A stretch of 64,000 nucleotides of DNA, taken from Vallitalea longa (GTDB lineage Bacteria; Bacillota; Clostridia; Lachnospirales; Vallitaleaceae). The stretch is taken from NCBI RefSeq assembly GCF_027923465.1, contig NZ_BRLB01000005.1, positions 168,927 to 232,926 of the forward strand, written 5' to 3'. Positions 45,580 through 55,325 of this stretch are shown piece after piece. A program made the position numbers and the translations under genes. Position 1 is the first letter of the stretch. Every line of letters begins with the position of its first letter. Below the pieces are notes generated by a model that was not told where the DNA came from, made no database searches, and was given only the letters and a program-made list of their open reading frames with translations.

Positions 45580-45602
45580 TTAATATATATATATATATTA
45601 GT
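45580..45602. repeat. (TA)n palindrome between convergent genes
   Basis: A run of alternating T and A forms a self-complementary stretch between the convergent exporter and AraC genes. It may work as a weak terminator in both directions or be a simple microsatellite. Confidence 0.5.
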
Positions 45603-45606
45603 AGAA

Positions 45607-46458
45607 TTAAGGTAACTTTGATATATGAGTATAATCCGCTACAAATTTTTTAGGGGATAATCCTACAATCTTCTTGAATTTTTTATAAAAATTGGAATAA
45701 TCATTAAAACCAGCTAAATAACAAGCTCCTATAACCGGAATACCTTCTAATAGAAGGTGTTTTGCTTTTTCTATACGTTTTATATTGATATATTCTATTA
45801 TCGTTATTCCTGTATTTTCTTTGAATAGGTGACATAGATAATATTTATTGATATAAAACTTGTCTGATAGCGAATCTAAATTTATGTTATTATCTAAATT
45901 ATCGTTGATATACTGCTGTATGGATACGATCTTAGGGTCTGATTTCGTATGATTTCTAGTCTTGCTGGAATCAAATATTATAGAGTTAATCTTTATTATA
46001 AGTTGTAGAAGTAACGTCTTCACCATCAATTCCGAAGAATGTTTCTTATAATATTTATCAATCTCCATAAAGTAATAGAGCAGATTATTCTCTAGAGTTA
46101 GAGATGCTTTAATGAGATTGTTTTTTGCTGATTTGCGTTTTTTAAAAAGTTCTATTGGATTATCATAAGTTGAATTCAGAATAGATAGATAATCTGGTCT
46201 GAATTGGATAATTTTCCTTTCATATTTATTTTTATTTCTTAAAAAAGGTCTATGCAATTCTCTATCATTAGTTATGACTATATCATATTTATTTAATTTA
46301 TATACCTTGTCTTCAACATAATAATTAATATTATCACTGATACATAGGAAAATTTCATAAATATCATGGGTGTGAAGAGGGATATCATAGGAACCTGATG
46401 AGGTTGCATGAAAATAAATAAAATCCATTTCTTGTTTAATTAGAGTGTATTTATCCAC
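45607..46458 (-). CDS. AraC-family transcriptional regulator
   Basis: A cytoplasmic activator with an N-terminal cupin-like sugar-sensing domain (SGSYDIPLHTHDIYEIFLC, Tyr-Val-Glu strand IVITNDRELHRP) and a C-terminal pair of helix-turn-helix motifs (INLDSLSDKFYINKYYLCHL and IPVIGACYLAGFNDYSNFY followed by KKIVGLSPKKF). The 283-residue length is typical. It is divergent from an oxidoreductase/isomerase operon and likely controls it through the 226-bp region between them. I see no strong ribosome binding site in front of ATG 46458 (GGTAATATT only), so the start is somewhat uncertain. Confidence 0.92.
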   Translation of the reverse strand: MDKYTLIKQEMDFIYFHATSSGSYDIPLHTHDIYEIFLCISDNINYYVEDKVYKLNKYDIVITNDRELHRPFLRNKNKYERKIIQFRPDYLSILNSTYDNPIELFKKRKSAKNNLIKASLTLENNLLYYFMEIDKYYKKHSSELMVKTLLLQLIIKINSIIFDSSKTRNHTKSDPKIVSIQQYINDNLDNNINLDSLSDKFYINKYYLCHLFKENTGITIIEYINIKRIEKAKHLLLEGIPVIGACYLAGFNDYSNFYKKFKKIVGLSPKKFVADYTHISKLP

Positions 46459-46684
46459 AATATTACCTACTTTCCATTGATTACTTACAACAGGTACCCC
46501 TTTTTATTTGACTGCAATAAATTATTGATGAGAAAAGTTGAGTCAAATACTTATAAATACAATATAATTATACAGCAATATATGCAATATATAAAGCAAT
46601 ACTTTCATAGAATATTTTACAATAATATTATAGAATTCAACTATAGAAAATCAAAAATTTATTGTGATTGTAAGGAGTGAGTAA

Positions 46685-47731
46685 ATGGGTATTGAGAAAA
46701 TAGGAATTGCAATTGTGGGATGCGGTACTATATTTACGAACCATATTGAAACTGTAGTTCATAATGATAAAGTGGAATTGATGTATTTAGTTGATATTAA
46801 TGAAGAAAAAGTCAAAAGCTTAGCTGATAGATATAATTGTGAATTCTCAGTGAATATAGATGATGTATTAAGAGATGAAAGAGTTGATGTGGTTCATATC
46901 CTGACACCTCACTATTTACATTGTGAAATGGCAAAAAAAGCAATACTTGCTTCTAAACATGTCATTCTAGAAAAACCAGCAGGAATTGAATTAGAAGATG
47001 TTCAAGAATTGAAAGAACTATCTATTAAGATGAATAAACAAATAGCTGTAGTTTTCCAGAATAGATATAATCCATCATTATTGAAAGCAAAAGAAATACT
47101 TGATTCTAATATGTTGGGTGATATAAAAGGGTTAAGAGCTTTTATTACATGGGAAAGAGATAAAGAATATTACGATCAAGATGAGTGGAGAGGAAAATGG
47201 AAAACAGAAGGGGGAGGATTATTGATTAATCAAGCCATACATACTCTTGATGTGATGCAGTGGCTTGGAGGTGAAATATCAGAAATAAAAGGACACATAG
47301 ATACGAGGATACTTAATGAAGTCATAGAAGTAGAGGATACGGCAGATGCTACATTGAAATATAAAAACGGTGCAGTCGGTCTTTTCTATGGTAGTAATAA
47401 TTATGTTGCCAATTCACCTATTGAAATCGAAATAATATGCGATAAAGGTAAGCTTGTATTGGATAACGATACATTATGGTTGCGAGAAAATGAAAATATA
47501 CAGAAAATAGTAGCAGACAAGAAACCTAATGGATCCAAAAGTTATTGGGGAAACGGTCATAAGATATTTATTAATCATGTGTATGATAGATTAATGAAAG
47601 AAGAAAAGGTTGATATAGATATAGATATAGGTCTAAAAGCGTTAGAGATAGTACAAGGTATATACAATTCCAGTAGAAACAATGCATATTACAAAATGAA
47701 ATATCAAGACAATATTTGCAATGTTGATTGA
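46685..47731 (+). CDS. Gfo/Idh/MocA-family oxidoreductase
   Basis: An NAD(P)-dependent sugar or cyclitol dehydrogenase. The Rossmann domain has IAIVGCGTIFTNHIE at the start, a YLVDINEEK strand and HILTPHYLH, and EKPAGIELEDV carries the family's EKP motif with the catalytic Lys. GGGLLINQAIHTLDVMQWLGG is the second conserved block, with the active-site His. The 348-residue length fits. AAGGAGTGAGTAA precedes the ATG. The stop overlaps the reading frame upstream of the next gene, so the operon is tight. Substrate unknown; with two isomerases beside it, a rare sugar or inositol-like compound is plausible. Confidence 0.93.
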   Translation: MGIEKIGIAIVGCGTIFTNHIETVVHNDKVELMYLVDINEEKVKSLADRYNCEFSVNIDDVLRDERVDVVHILTPHYLHCEMAKKAILASKHVILEKPAGIELEDVQELKELSIKMNKQIAVVFQNRYNPSLLKAKEILDSNMLGDIKGLRAFITWERDKEYYDQDEWRGKWKTEGGGLLINQAIHTLDVMQWLGGEISEIKGHIDTRILNEVIEVEDTADATLKYKNGAVGLFYGSNNYVANSPIEIEIICDKGKLVLDNDTLWLRENENIQKIVADKKPNGSKSYWGNGHKIFINHVYDRLMKEEKVDIDIDIGLKALEIVQGIYNSSRNNAYYKMKYQDNICNVD

Positions 47732-47751
47732 TGAAACAGGAGGGTGACATG

Positions 47752-48603
47752 ATGAGTAGATTTATATTAACAGGTTTTTCTGATGAAGCTAGTATGGATA
47801 TAGATATTCAACTTGATGTTCTACAAGAGAATGGTGTCAACTATATGGAAATACGTGGTGTCAACGACAAAAATGTTGCAGACCTCACTATTGAAGAAGC
47901 AAGAGAAATAAAAAGAAAGCTTGGTAAAAGAGGGGTAGGGGTTTCGGCTATAGGTTCACCAATAGGTAAAATCAAGATAACTGACCCTTTTGAACCTCAT
48001 CTAGAAAAATTCAAACATGTTCTAAAATTATCCAAGATTTTTCATACAAAATATATAAGAATGTTTAGTTTCTTCATACCAGAAGGAGATAACCCAGATA
48101 ATTATAGAGAAGAGGTTATCAGAAGATGGAAGATGTTTTTGGATGCAGCCAAAAACTATGATGTCATTCTACTACATGAAAATGAAAAAAGTATTTATGG
48201 AGATATTCCAAGAAGATGTCTGGAATTGACAGAAGCTCTGAAATGTCCTCAGTTCAAGTTGATATTTGATTTTGCTAATTTCGTTCAATGTGATGTAAAG
48301 GATTTAATGGAAGCATATAACTTGTTGAAATCAGAAATAGTATATTTACATATAAAAGATGCCCTTTATGAAGGACATAAAGTTGTACCAGCTGGTTATG
48401 GTGATGGTCAAATACTGAAAATACTTAGGGAAGTCAAGAAGACTTCATACGAAGGATTTTTATCATTAGAACCTCACTTAGGTAACTTCAAAGGTTTTGC
48501 AGAACTTGAACAAGGTGATGTCAGTGAGGGTCTAGAAGATAGCGGACCGGCTAAATTCAATGTTGCTGCTAATGCTCTAAGAGATTTATTGAAAAGATTA
48601 TAG
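47752..48603 (+). CDS. Sugar phosphate isomerase/epimerase (TIM barrel)
   Basis: A member of the xylose isomerase-like/IolE-IolI superfamily that shifts keto groups or epimerises sugars with a divalent metal. The 283-residue protein starts with FILTGFSDEAS, has YMEIRGVNDKN, KYIRMFSFFIPEGDN and the metal ligands in LLHENEKSIYGD (Glu), LIFDFANFVQC (Asp), YLHIKDALYEGHKVVPAG (His) and FLSLEPHL (Glu). The site AGGAGG is 8 bases before ATG 47752 and 5 before ATG 47749; I prefer 47752. It sits in an operon between two oxidoreductases. Confidence 0.92.
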   Translation: MSRFILTGFSDEASMDIDIQLDVLQENGVNYMEIRGVNDKNVADLTIEEAREIKRKLGKRGVGVSAIGSPIGKIKITDPFEPHLEKFKHVLKLSKIFHTKYIRMFSFFIPEGDNPDNYREEVIRRWKMFLDAAKNYDVILLHENEKSIYGDIPRRCLELTEALKCPQFKLIFDFANFVQCDVKDLMEAYNLLKSEIVYLHIKDALYEGHKVVPAGYGDGQILKILREVKKTSYEGFLSLEPHLGNFKGFAELEQGDVSEGLEDSGPAKFNVAANALRDLLKRL

Positions 48604-48615
48604 AGGAGGATAAAA

Positions 48616-49773
48616 ATGAGTGAAGTACGTTTTGGAATCATAGGTTTTGGTAATATGGGTTCTAGTCATGCAGAATCCATATATAGAGGTAAAGTGAAAA
48701 ATGGTAAATTAGTTGGAGTGTGTGATATTAATGAAGATAAATTAAAAAGGAGCAGAGAATTATATCCTGATGTCACATGTTACAGTAGTCATCATGATAT
48801 GTTGAAGAATAAGGATATAGATGCGATTATTGTCGCAACACCTCATTATGACCATCCATCTATTGCCATTGATGCATTGAAAGCCAATAAACATGTTCTT
48901 ATCGAGAAACCAGCAGGAGTCTACACAAAAGCTGTAAGAGAGATGAATGAAGTAAGCAAGAAGACAGATAAAGTATTTGCTATTATGTACAATCAAAGAA
49001 CCGATCCATACTATAGTAAAGTCAAGGAATTGATAGATGATGGAGAATTAGGTGAAATAAGAAGAATCAACTGGATTATTACTGACTGGTATAGGCCACA
49101 GAGCTATTATAACTCAGGTGGATGGAGAGCCACTTGGGCTGGAGAAGGTGGAGGAGTATTACTTAATCAGGACCCTCACCAACTTGATTTATGGCAATGG
49201 ATATGTGGTATGCCTACGAGAATCAGAGCATTCTGTCAATTTGGTAAAATGCATGATATTGAAGTGGAAGATGATGTAACAGCATATATGGAATATGCTA
49301 ACGGGGCTACTGGAGTATTTGTAACATCTACAAGTGATGCACCAGGAACTAATCGTTTTGAAATAAGTGGAGATAGAGGTAAAATAGTTGTTGAAAATAG
49401 AAAAATAACTTTCTGGAGATTAAGGGTTTCAGAGAGAGAATTTAATGCAACATTTACGGGAGGCTTCGGTAACCCTGAATGTTGGAAGTGTGAGATTGAT
49501 GTAAAACCTAATGAGCTTCAGCAACATGTAGCTATTCTAACCAACCTAGTTGAAGCTATACTTGATGGTAAAGAACTGATTGCACCTGGTGTTGAAGGCA
49601 TTAGGGGACTTACAATATCTAATGCAATGCATTTATCGGCATGGATTGATGATTGGGTGAACCTACCAATTGATGAAGATCTCTATTATGATATGTTACA
49701 AGATAAAATCAAGAATTCGGTAGTAAGTAAAGACAATAAAGATGTGGTACTTGATGTTAAGGGAACATTTTAA
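48616..49773 (+). CDS. Gfo/Idh/MocA-family oxidoreductase
   Basis: A second NAD(P)-dependent dehydrogenase (385 aa), distinct from the first one in the operon. It has FGIIGFGNMGSSHAESI at the nucleotide-binding start, GVCDINEDKL, VATPHYDHPS and LIEKPAGVYTKAV with the catalytic Lys. GEGGGVLLNQDPHQLDLWQWICG is the substrate-side block with the His. Its longer C-terminal part (NPECWKCEIDVKPNELQQH) resembles members acting on hexose or inositol-like rings. AGAGGAGGATAAAA precedes the ATG, 12 bases after the isomerase stop. Two such enzymes together may catalyse an oxidation-reduction epimerisation. Confidence 0.93.
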   Translation: MSEVRFGIIGFGNMGSSHAESIYRGKVKNGKLVGVCDINEDKLKRSRELYPDVTCYSSHHDMLKNKDIDAIIVATPHYDHPSIAIDALKANKHVLIEKPAGVYTKAVREMNEVSKKTDKVFAIMYNQRTDPYYSKVKELIDDGELGEIRRINWIITDWYRPQSYYNSGGWRATWAGEGGGVLLNQDPHQLDLWQWICGMPTRIRAFCQFGKMHDIEVEDDVTAYMEYANGATGVFVTSTSDAPGTNRFEISGDRGKIVVENRKITFWRLRVSEREFNATFTGGFGNPECWKCEIDVKPNELQQHVAILTNLVEAILDGKELIAPGVEGIRGLTISNAMHLSAWIDDWVNLPIDEDLYYDMLQDKIKNSVVSKDNKDVVLDVKGTF

Positions 49774-49801
49774 TCAATATATTATGAAAGAAGGTATTAT
49801 T

Positions 49802-50563
49802 ATGAAGATTGCAGCGCAATTATATACAGTACATGATTTTTTGGGAACAAAAAAAGATATGGAAATGACTTTTAAAAAAGTAAAAGAAATGGGATACGAT
49901 TATATTCAGTTATCAGGAGCGGGATACATTGATGATGAAAAAGCTGATTTCATAAATGAATTGATAAAAATATATGGTTTGAAAATATGTGTTACCCATA
50001 TGAGCTATGAACAGTTGAATGATGAGTTGGAATCATTGATCAAATATCATAAAATGTGGAACTGCCAATATATCGGTATAGGAGCCATGCCAGAACAATA
50101 CAGGAATAAAGAAAACATAAATGAGTTCATAGAATGGGCTAATAAAATAGGAAAAAAAGTTTCTGATGAGGGTCTGACTTTCACATACCATAACCATAGA
50201 TTCGAATTTGAAAAAGTTGATGGTAAAACTTTTATGGAAATTATGGCAGAAGGTTTTAATGATAGTGTTCAAATCTTACTGGATACATATTGGGTTCAAT
50301 CAGGTGGAGCTGATCCTGTAAGTTGGATAGATAAATTAAAGGGAAAAGTAGATGTAGTCCATTTTAAGGATTATGGCATAAAAGACAACCAAGAATATTT
50401 TGCTGAAATAGGCTCAGGTAATTTTGATTGGTATAAGATAATTGAAGCATGTAATAGAGCAGGAGTCAAATATGCTGCTATTGAAAGAGATTCAGGAGAA
50501 ATTGAAGCATTTGAAAGTTTGGCTATAAGTAGAAATTATCTAAAAGAAGTTCATGGATTATAA
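49802..50563 (+). CDS. Sugar phosphate isomerase/epimerase (TIM barrel)
   Basis: A second isomerase of the operon (253 aa). It opens with KIAAQLYTVHDFLG, then GYDYIQLSGAG; metal ligands are expected in TYHNHRFEFE (Glu), ILLDTYWVQSGG (Asp), VVHFKDYG (His) and AAIERD (Glu). It is closely related in pattern to the isomerase at 60870-61610 (IALQLYTVR, LYHNHSHEFEK, ELDTHWVE, LVHIKDM), more than to its operon neighbour at 47752. The ATG at 49802 follows GAAAGAAGGTATT; the frame open from 49742 overlaps the preceding gene. It ends the operon; no clear terminator follows, only AT-rich sequence. Confidence 0.93.
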   Translation: MKIAAQLYTVHDFLGTKKDMEMTFKKVKEMGYDYIQLSGAGYIDDEKADFINELIKIYGLKICVTHMSYEQLNDELESLIKYHKMWNCQYIGIGAMPEQYRNKENINEFIEWANKIGKKVSDEGLTFTYHNHRFEFEKVDGKTFMEIMAEGFNDSVQILLDTYWVQSGGADPVSWIDKLKGKVDVVHFKDYGIKDNQEYFAEIGSGNFDWYKIIEACNRAGVKYAAIERDSGEIEAFESLAISRNYLKEVHGL

Positions 50564-50794
50564 GGTCAGACAGTATTTTAGATAATATATAGATAGGCAA
50601 AATTTAGAGGATGTTTTATGGTGATTTACTTTGCTTTTCACATGTTCATAGTATATAATTAATTCAACTTCATTACTTTAATCGGATTATAGTAGGTAAT
50701 TGCTTTTCATTGTATAGAGATTAAAGTGTGAAAGTTGAATATAGATAAAAAATTATTAATATGAAATATAATAATTGTGGGAAAGGAGAGCATC

Positions 50795-51634
50795 ATGAAA
50801 CTAATATCTTGGAATGTTAATGGTATAAGGGCGTGTATCAAAAAAGGTTTTTTAGACTTTTTTAATGATGTAGATGCAGATATTGTGTGTTTGCAGGAAA
50901 CTAAAATCTCCGAAGGACAAATAGAGCTAGACCTTGAAGGATATCATCAGTATTTTAATTATGCAGAGAAAAAAGGATATTCAGGAACAGCTGTATTTTC
51001 TAAGAAAGAAGCATTATCGGTTAAGAATGGAATAGGTATAGAAGAACATGACCATGAAGGTAGGGTCATAACTGTTGAATACGATGAGTTCTATCTAGTT
51101 AATGTTTATACACCTAATTCTAAAAGAGGACTTCTCAGATTGGATTATAGGATGAAATGGGAAGATGATTTTAGAGGGTATATAACTAAATTAGATGAGA
51201 CTAAACCAGTAGTGATATGTGGTGACTTGAATGTTGCTCACAAAGAAATAGATCTAAAAAATCCTAAATCTAATGTAAAAAATGCCGGATTCACAATAGA
51301 TGAAAGAAATAAACTGACTAATCTACTGGACGCTGGTTTTATTGATTCTTATAGATATTTTAATCCTGACAAGGAAGATGCTTATTCTTGGTGGTCTTAT
51401 ATGTTTAGTGCTAGACAGAACAATGTAGGATGGCGTTTGGATTATTTCAATGTATCTAAAAAAATAGAGGATAAGTTGAAGAGTGCTGATATACTATCAG
51501 ACATACTAGGTTCTGATCATTGCCCTATTCAATTAGAGCTGAATATGGAATTTGATTTACCAGAAAATGATTTGAATAATGAAAACAGCAGAAATGATGA
51601 TTGTGAGGGACAATTAGAGCTTGACATAAGATAA
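50795..51634 (+). CDS. exoA: Exodeoxyribonuclease III / AP endonuclease
   Basis: Cuts DNA at abasic sites and removes 3' blocks in base excision repair. The 279-residue protein has all family motifs: KLISWNVNGIRA at the start, CLQETKIS with the metal Glu, GYSGTAVFSKK, VYTPNS, CGDLNVAHKEIDL, WWSYMFSARQNNVGWRLDYF and SDHCPI at the end with the catalytic Asp-His pair. A short acidic tail after about residue 255 (GQLELDI) is unusual. GGGAAAGGAGAGCATC precedes ATG 50795; the in-frame GTG at 50777 lies in that site region. It is monocistronic and followed by a strong terminator. Confidence 0.96.
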   Translation: MKLISWNVNGIRACIKKGFLDFFNDVDADIVCLQETKISEGQIELDLEGYHQYFNYAEKKGYSGTAVFSKKEALSVKNGIGIEEHDHEGRVITVEYDEFYLVNVYTPNSKRGLLRLDYRMKWEDDFRGYITKLDETKPVVICGDLNVAHKEIDLKNPKSNVKNAGFTIDERNKLTNLLDAGFIDSYRYFNPDKEDAYSWWSYMFSARQNNVGWRLDYFNVSKKIEDKLKSADILSDILGSDHCPIQLELNMEFDLPENDLNNENSRNDDCEGQLELDIR

Positions 51635-51658
51635 TGAAAATGTTTGTAATAGAAATAT

Positions 51659-51713
51659 GCACTTATTATTACTCTGGTTTCGTTCACTGAACAGATAATA
51701 ATAAGTGCTTTTA
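51659..51713 (+). terminator. Terminator of exoA
   Basis: GCACTTATTATTA (51659-51671) pairs with TAATAATAAGTGC (51696-51708), followed by TTTTATT. The next gene is convergent. Confidence 0.88.
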
Positions 51714-51770
51714 TTAAAAGAATTCTAAACTAAGAAGTATAGTGTAAGTATAATCATTTTAGAATATAAT

Positions 51771-52298
51771 TTAATCAGTAGCAGGTATTTTAGGATTATC
51801 TTTTATTGATTTATTATCTTTAGCATCCTTGATTAGTGTACATCCATGACCCATGGGACATATCTGACACCAGCTTCTAGGTTTGAATATTATACCTATG
51901 ATGATACCAACGATAAATGACATCAACATAAATCTGTAAAACACTTTAGCGATAACTACAAAATGGAAACCATGAGTGATGATGGCATAAGTCAGTACAG
52001 TACTGAAAACGGAAATCATGATAATCAGTATAATGTTTCTGGCTTTTTTGGTTCTTAACCACTTTGGTAGAGAATATCCTATTGATATTTTCTTAAGAAA
52101 TTTACCAAGAAATGAACCTCTAGGACAATATTTGGAGCAGTGAATTTTTCCTCTACCTCTAAGAGCATGATATATAGGTGCTCCCATACAAACTAATCCT
52201 AGTATACCAAATCTTATGTCGACTATACCTAATATAAAAAAAACGATTATGATTATATAACTCCATCCCTGATGACCTTTGATTTTATCTTTTTTCAT
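51771..52298 (-). CDS. 4Fe-4S membrane protein, NapH/NosR-like
   Basis: A 175-residue integral membrane protein with four to five hydrophobic segments and two Cys clusters, CSKYCPRGSF (about residue 54) and CQICPMGHGC (about 144). Paired C-x3-CP motifs in a small polytopic protein are typical of the NapH/NosR/RdxA-type 4Fe-4S family that passes electrons at the membrane, but the clusters are shorter than in ferredoxins. AAAAGGAGTAAAAAATT precedes the ATG. It stands alone with no redox partner nearby; function unknown. The gap to the next gene (52299-52577) holds only AT-rich sequence with possible TATAAT boxes. Confidence 0.8.
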   Translation of the reverse strand: MKKDKIKGHQGWSYIIIIVFFILGIVDIRFGILGLVCMGAPIYHALRGRGKIHCSKYCPRGSFLGKFLKKISIGYSLPKWLRTKKARNIILIIMISVFSTVLTYAIITHGFHFVVIAKVFYRFMLMSFIVGIIIGIIFKPRSWCQICPMGHGCTLIKDAKDNKSIKDNPKIPATD

Positions 52299-52577
52299 AA
52301 TTTTTTACTCCTTTTATTAATATCTATATATTATTATATTCAAATATATAGATATAGTCAACAATAATTTCATTTTTTTTATATTGATTTAATTGATAAT
52401 TTAATACCTTCTAAATTAATAAATTTTATATTAAATAGATTAATTTATATACTAATTTACCATTATATATATTCTATTAGAGTTGAAAATATTGTAAAAT
52501 TATGTTAAAATTATATTTACTATAATGAATTATACCTAATATAATAGTATGATAAGACTAGGACTAGGGGCGATTAT

Positions 52578-54056
52578 ATGGGTGGGAAATTTAAGTCTAA
52601 CTTAAATTTTAAAATTATTATAAGAAGTTTTATAATAGTTTTTATTGTATTTAGTTTATCATCAATTTTTGTCTACCGGCAAACTGCTAAAAAGTTTCAC
52701 AGTAATGTTACTAAGGAAATACGTCTTGAATCCCAACTTGTTAATAAAGATATATCAGATATTTTTGAGAAAAACAAAATAATATTGAATACAATAGAAG
52801 CCAATGAAGATATAAGAATATATCTCAAGGAAGTGACGACAAGAAAAGATATAACTACCAATATATTATATAAAAAGATCATAAAAACTTTTAATAATAT
52901 TATAGAATTGAATGATGGTATAGATAATATTTGGATAGCTAATGAACAAGCTAACTTTTATTTGGATGCCCATAATAATATAGATTACAAGAATTATGAT
53001 ATATATAAAAGACCTTGGAGAGATCTGGCTGCTAATTCAACAGATGTAATATTGACTGATACATATACCGAATATAGTAATTCCAAACAGGTTGTATCGA
53101 TAGTAAAAGCTTTCCGGGAAGATTCTAATATTATCGGCTATATGGGAATAAATATTAATCTAGAAAAGATACCTAAGATAATGAAAAATTATATCGTAGG
53201 GAAAAAAGGAATGAATTTCTTGATTAATAAAAATAAAGAATATATTTATTCCTATGTGGGTGATAGCCAATATGATATTGATTTCAAGAATGAACTCATA
53301 GATAGTATTAGCTCTATAGATAATAATTGCCAAGAATACAAGAAAATCATATATATGAATGATACATATTATATTTATTATAAAGAAATCGTATTGAACA
53401 ATTGGGGTATAATACAATTAATCTCAGAAAAGGATATAGATCAAGATATTAGAGAATTCTTAAAGATAATATTGATAGTATTCAGTATAGCAGCAACACT
53501 ATTGTTATTAACCATAATTTTTGAAGGAGTATCATACAAATTCAATGAAAACAAATTGAAAGTACAAGCTAGAACAGATTCTCTCACAGGTTCTAATAAT
53601 AGGAGTTATTTCATGGAGCTTGCAGTGAATGAATTCAATTTAGCTAAGAAGCAGAATCGACAATTTAATGTTCTTATGTTAGATATTGATTACTTTAAGA
53701 GCGTGAACGATAATTATGGACATCGTATAGGAGATATGGTCCTTGAGAACATGGCACGTTTAAGTGTGAAGTCACTAGGGAAAAATGCAATCTTCGGTAG
53801 AATTGGAGGAGAAGAATTCGCTGCAATAATAATGGATATAGGAGAAATGGAAGCTTTTATAGCCGCAGAAGATCTTAGAACCAAAATATCAGAAATGGAT
53901 ATTGATACTCATAAAGGTAGAATAAGCATTAATGTAAGTATCGGATTAACAAGTATGAAGAAAAATGATTTACATTTAAAAGATATTATAGAAAGAGCAG
54001 ATGAAGCCATGTATGAAGCCAAGAAAAGCGGTAGGAATAAAGTTAAAATAAAATGA
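52578..54056 (+). CDS. Cache-domain diguanylate cyclase (GGDEF)
   Basis: A membrane sensor that probably makes c-di-GMP. One helix at about 12-32, an extracytoplasmic double Cache-like domain (33-290, with YKRPWRDLAANS and a TDTYTEYSNSKQVVSIVKA strand), a second helix at about 294-315 (LKIILIVFSIAATLLLLTIIF) and a C-terminal GGDEF domain. The active site is intact: GRIGGEEFAAI, with ARTDSLTGSNNRSYF and LDIDYFKSVNDNYGH metal/substrate motifs. No inhibitory RxxD is evident directly before the site (AIFG). The ATG at 52578 follows GGGGCGATTAT, a weak site. No EAL domain is present in the window. Confidence 0.93.
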   Translation: MGGKFKSNLNFKIIIRSFIIVFIVFSLSSIFVYRQTAKKFHSNVTKEIRLESQLVNKDISDIFEKNKIILNTIEANEDIRIYLKEVTTRKDITTNILYKKIIKTFNNIIELNDGIDNIWIANEQANFYLDAHNNIDYKNYDIYKRPWRDLAANSTDVILTDTYTEYSNSKQVVSIVKAFREDSNIIGYMGININLEKIPKIMKNYIVGKKGMNFLINKNKEYIYSYVGDSQYDIDFKNELIDSISSIDNNCQEYKKIIYMNDTYYIYYKEIVLNNWGIIQLISEKDIDQDIREFLKIILIVFSIAATLLLLTIIFEGVSYKFNENKLKVQARTDSLTGSNNRSYFMELAVNEFNLAKKQNRQFNVLMLDIDYFKSVNDNYGHRIGDMVLENMARLSVKSLGKNAIFGRIGGEEFAAIIMDIGEMEAFIAAEDLRTKISEMDIDTHKGRISINVSIGLTSMKKNDLHLKDIIERADEAMYEAKKSGRNKVKIK

Positions 54057-54099
54057 AGGTCCATGGTATCTTCTATTTTGATTATTTGATATGATTCAT

Positions 54100-54126
54100 A
54101 AAGAGGTATACCTCTTTAATTTTTTT
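54100..54126 (+). terminator. Terminator of the GGDEF gene
   Basis: AAAGAGGTATACCTCTTT is perfectly self-complementary and is followed by AATTTTTTT. Confidence 0.9.
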
Positions 54127-54203
54127 GTGTCGACATGAATATGTTTTCTATGATACAATTATCTAATGTAAACAAAATTTAAAATTATGAAAGGTGATGT
54201 TAT

Positions 54204-55175
54204 ATGGTAAGCATTAAAGATGTCGCTAAAAAAGCGAATGTATCCATATCATCTGTATCTAATGCACTTAATGGTAGAGCAAATGTTAGCGAAGAAACAA
54301 GAAAGCGTATAGTGGAGATAGCAAAAGAAATGAACTATTACCCAAATACTATGGCTAGAAATCTGAAAGTTAAACGAACTAAAACAGTTGCTTTATGTTT
54401 TAGTGAATTCGACAGGAATTTCTATTTCCAAATAATAAAGGGAATAAATGACTGTGTGGTACACAATGGTTATGACCTAATAATATGTGCTCATCATTCA
54501 ATAGAAAAATTTCTAAGAAATGGTTTTATTGATGGAGCTATGGTTTTAGATAAAAATGTTTCAGATGAGTTGATATTGTCAGCAGTAAGTGATGAATTAC
54601 CTATTGTTGTGCTAGATAGAGAGCTAGAGGGAAAAAATATCTATTCAGTGGTTGTAGATAATTATAGAGCCATGCGTGATTTGGTTAATGAATTGATTGT
54701 AAAAGGATATACTCGATTTTCTTATGTTAGTGGTGTTGAACATACTCAAGATAATATAGAGCGTTATGAAGGCATGAAAGATACGCTTAATGAAAAAGGT
54801 ATTGAATTTATATCTAAGAATTATTATCATGGTGATTTTACAGAAAAAAGTGGTTATCAATCAGCTAAACTTATGATTATAAGTAAGAACATACCAGAAG
54901 TAGTGATCTGTGCAAATGACAATATGGCTATAGGAGTAATAAAAGCTTTTAAAGAATCAGATATAAGAATTCCTGAAGATGTAAGTGTAATAGGATTTGA
55001 TGATATTGAGTTGGCTAATTATCTAGAACCACATCTTACCACTATATCAACTCCAAAATATGAGTGGGGTATGTACGCAGCTACTATATTATTCAGAATA
55101 CTAGTGGAACATGAAGAAAGCATAATACCTAATAAAATACAAGCAAATATAAGATGGAGACAAACAAGTAGATAA
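54204..55175 (+). CDS. LacI-family transcriptional repressor
   Basis: A sugar-responsive repressor. The N-terminal helix-turn-helix is SIKDVAKKANVSISSVSNAL followed by the hinge region NYYPNTMARNLK; the rest is the periplasmic-binding-like effector domain (FDRNFYFQIIKGINDC, VVVDNYRAM, VICANDNMAIGVIKAF, VSVIGFDDIELA). The 323-residue length is standard. GAAAGGTGATGTTAT precedes the ATG. It is directly upstream of an ABC importer operon that carries a LacI-type operator between its -10 box and gene, so this is the obvious regulator. A terminator separates the two. Confidence 0.96.
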   Translation: MVSIKDVAKKANVSISSVSNALNGRANVSEETRKRIVEIAKEMNYYPNTMARNLKVKRTKTVALCFSEFDRNFYFQIIKGINDCVVHNGYDLIICAHHSIEKFLRNGFIDGAMVLDKNVSDELILSAVSDELPIVVLDRELEGKNIYSVVVDNYRAMRDLVNELIVKGYTRFSYVSGVEHTQDNIERYEGMKDTLNEKGIEFISKNYYHGDFTEKSGYQSAKLMIISKNIPEVVICANDNMAIGVIKAFKESDIRIPEDVSVIGFDDIELANYLEPHLTTISTPKYEWGMYAATILFRILVEHEESIIPNKIQANIRWRQTSR

Positions 55176-55190
55176 CAAAAAAAAATTTTG

Positions 55191-55212
55191 CCTTTTTAAT
55201 AAAAGGTTTTAT
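55191..55212 (+). terminator. Terminator of the LacI gene
   Basis: CCTTTT-taat-AAAAGG followed by TTTTATT. Confidence 0.7.
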
Positions 55213-55325
55213 TAAAAGATAAAAGTATTTCAAAATAATATTGCAACTATATATTTGTGAGTGTATAAATAACAAAAAAATAACATATATTACAATATTA
55301 TTGGCTATATTATATAAAAACATAG

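Noticed and set aside
46477..46680. 67-codon open frame between the divergent AraC and oxidoreductase genes
   Set aside because: No ribosome binding site, unusual composition, and it fills the promoter region between divergent genes; no recognisable protein features.
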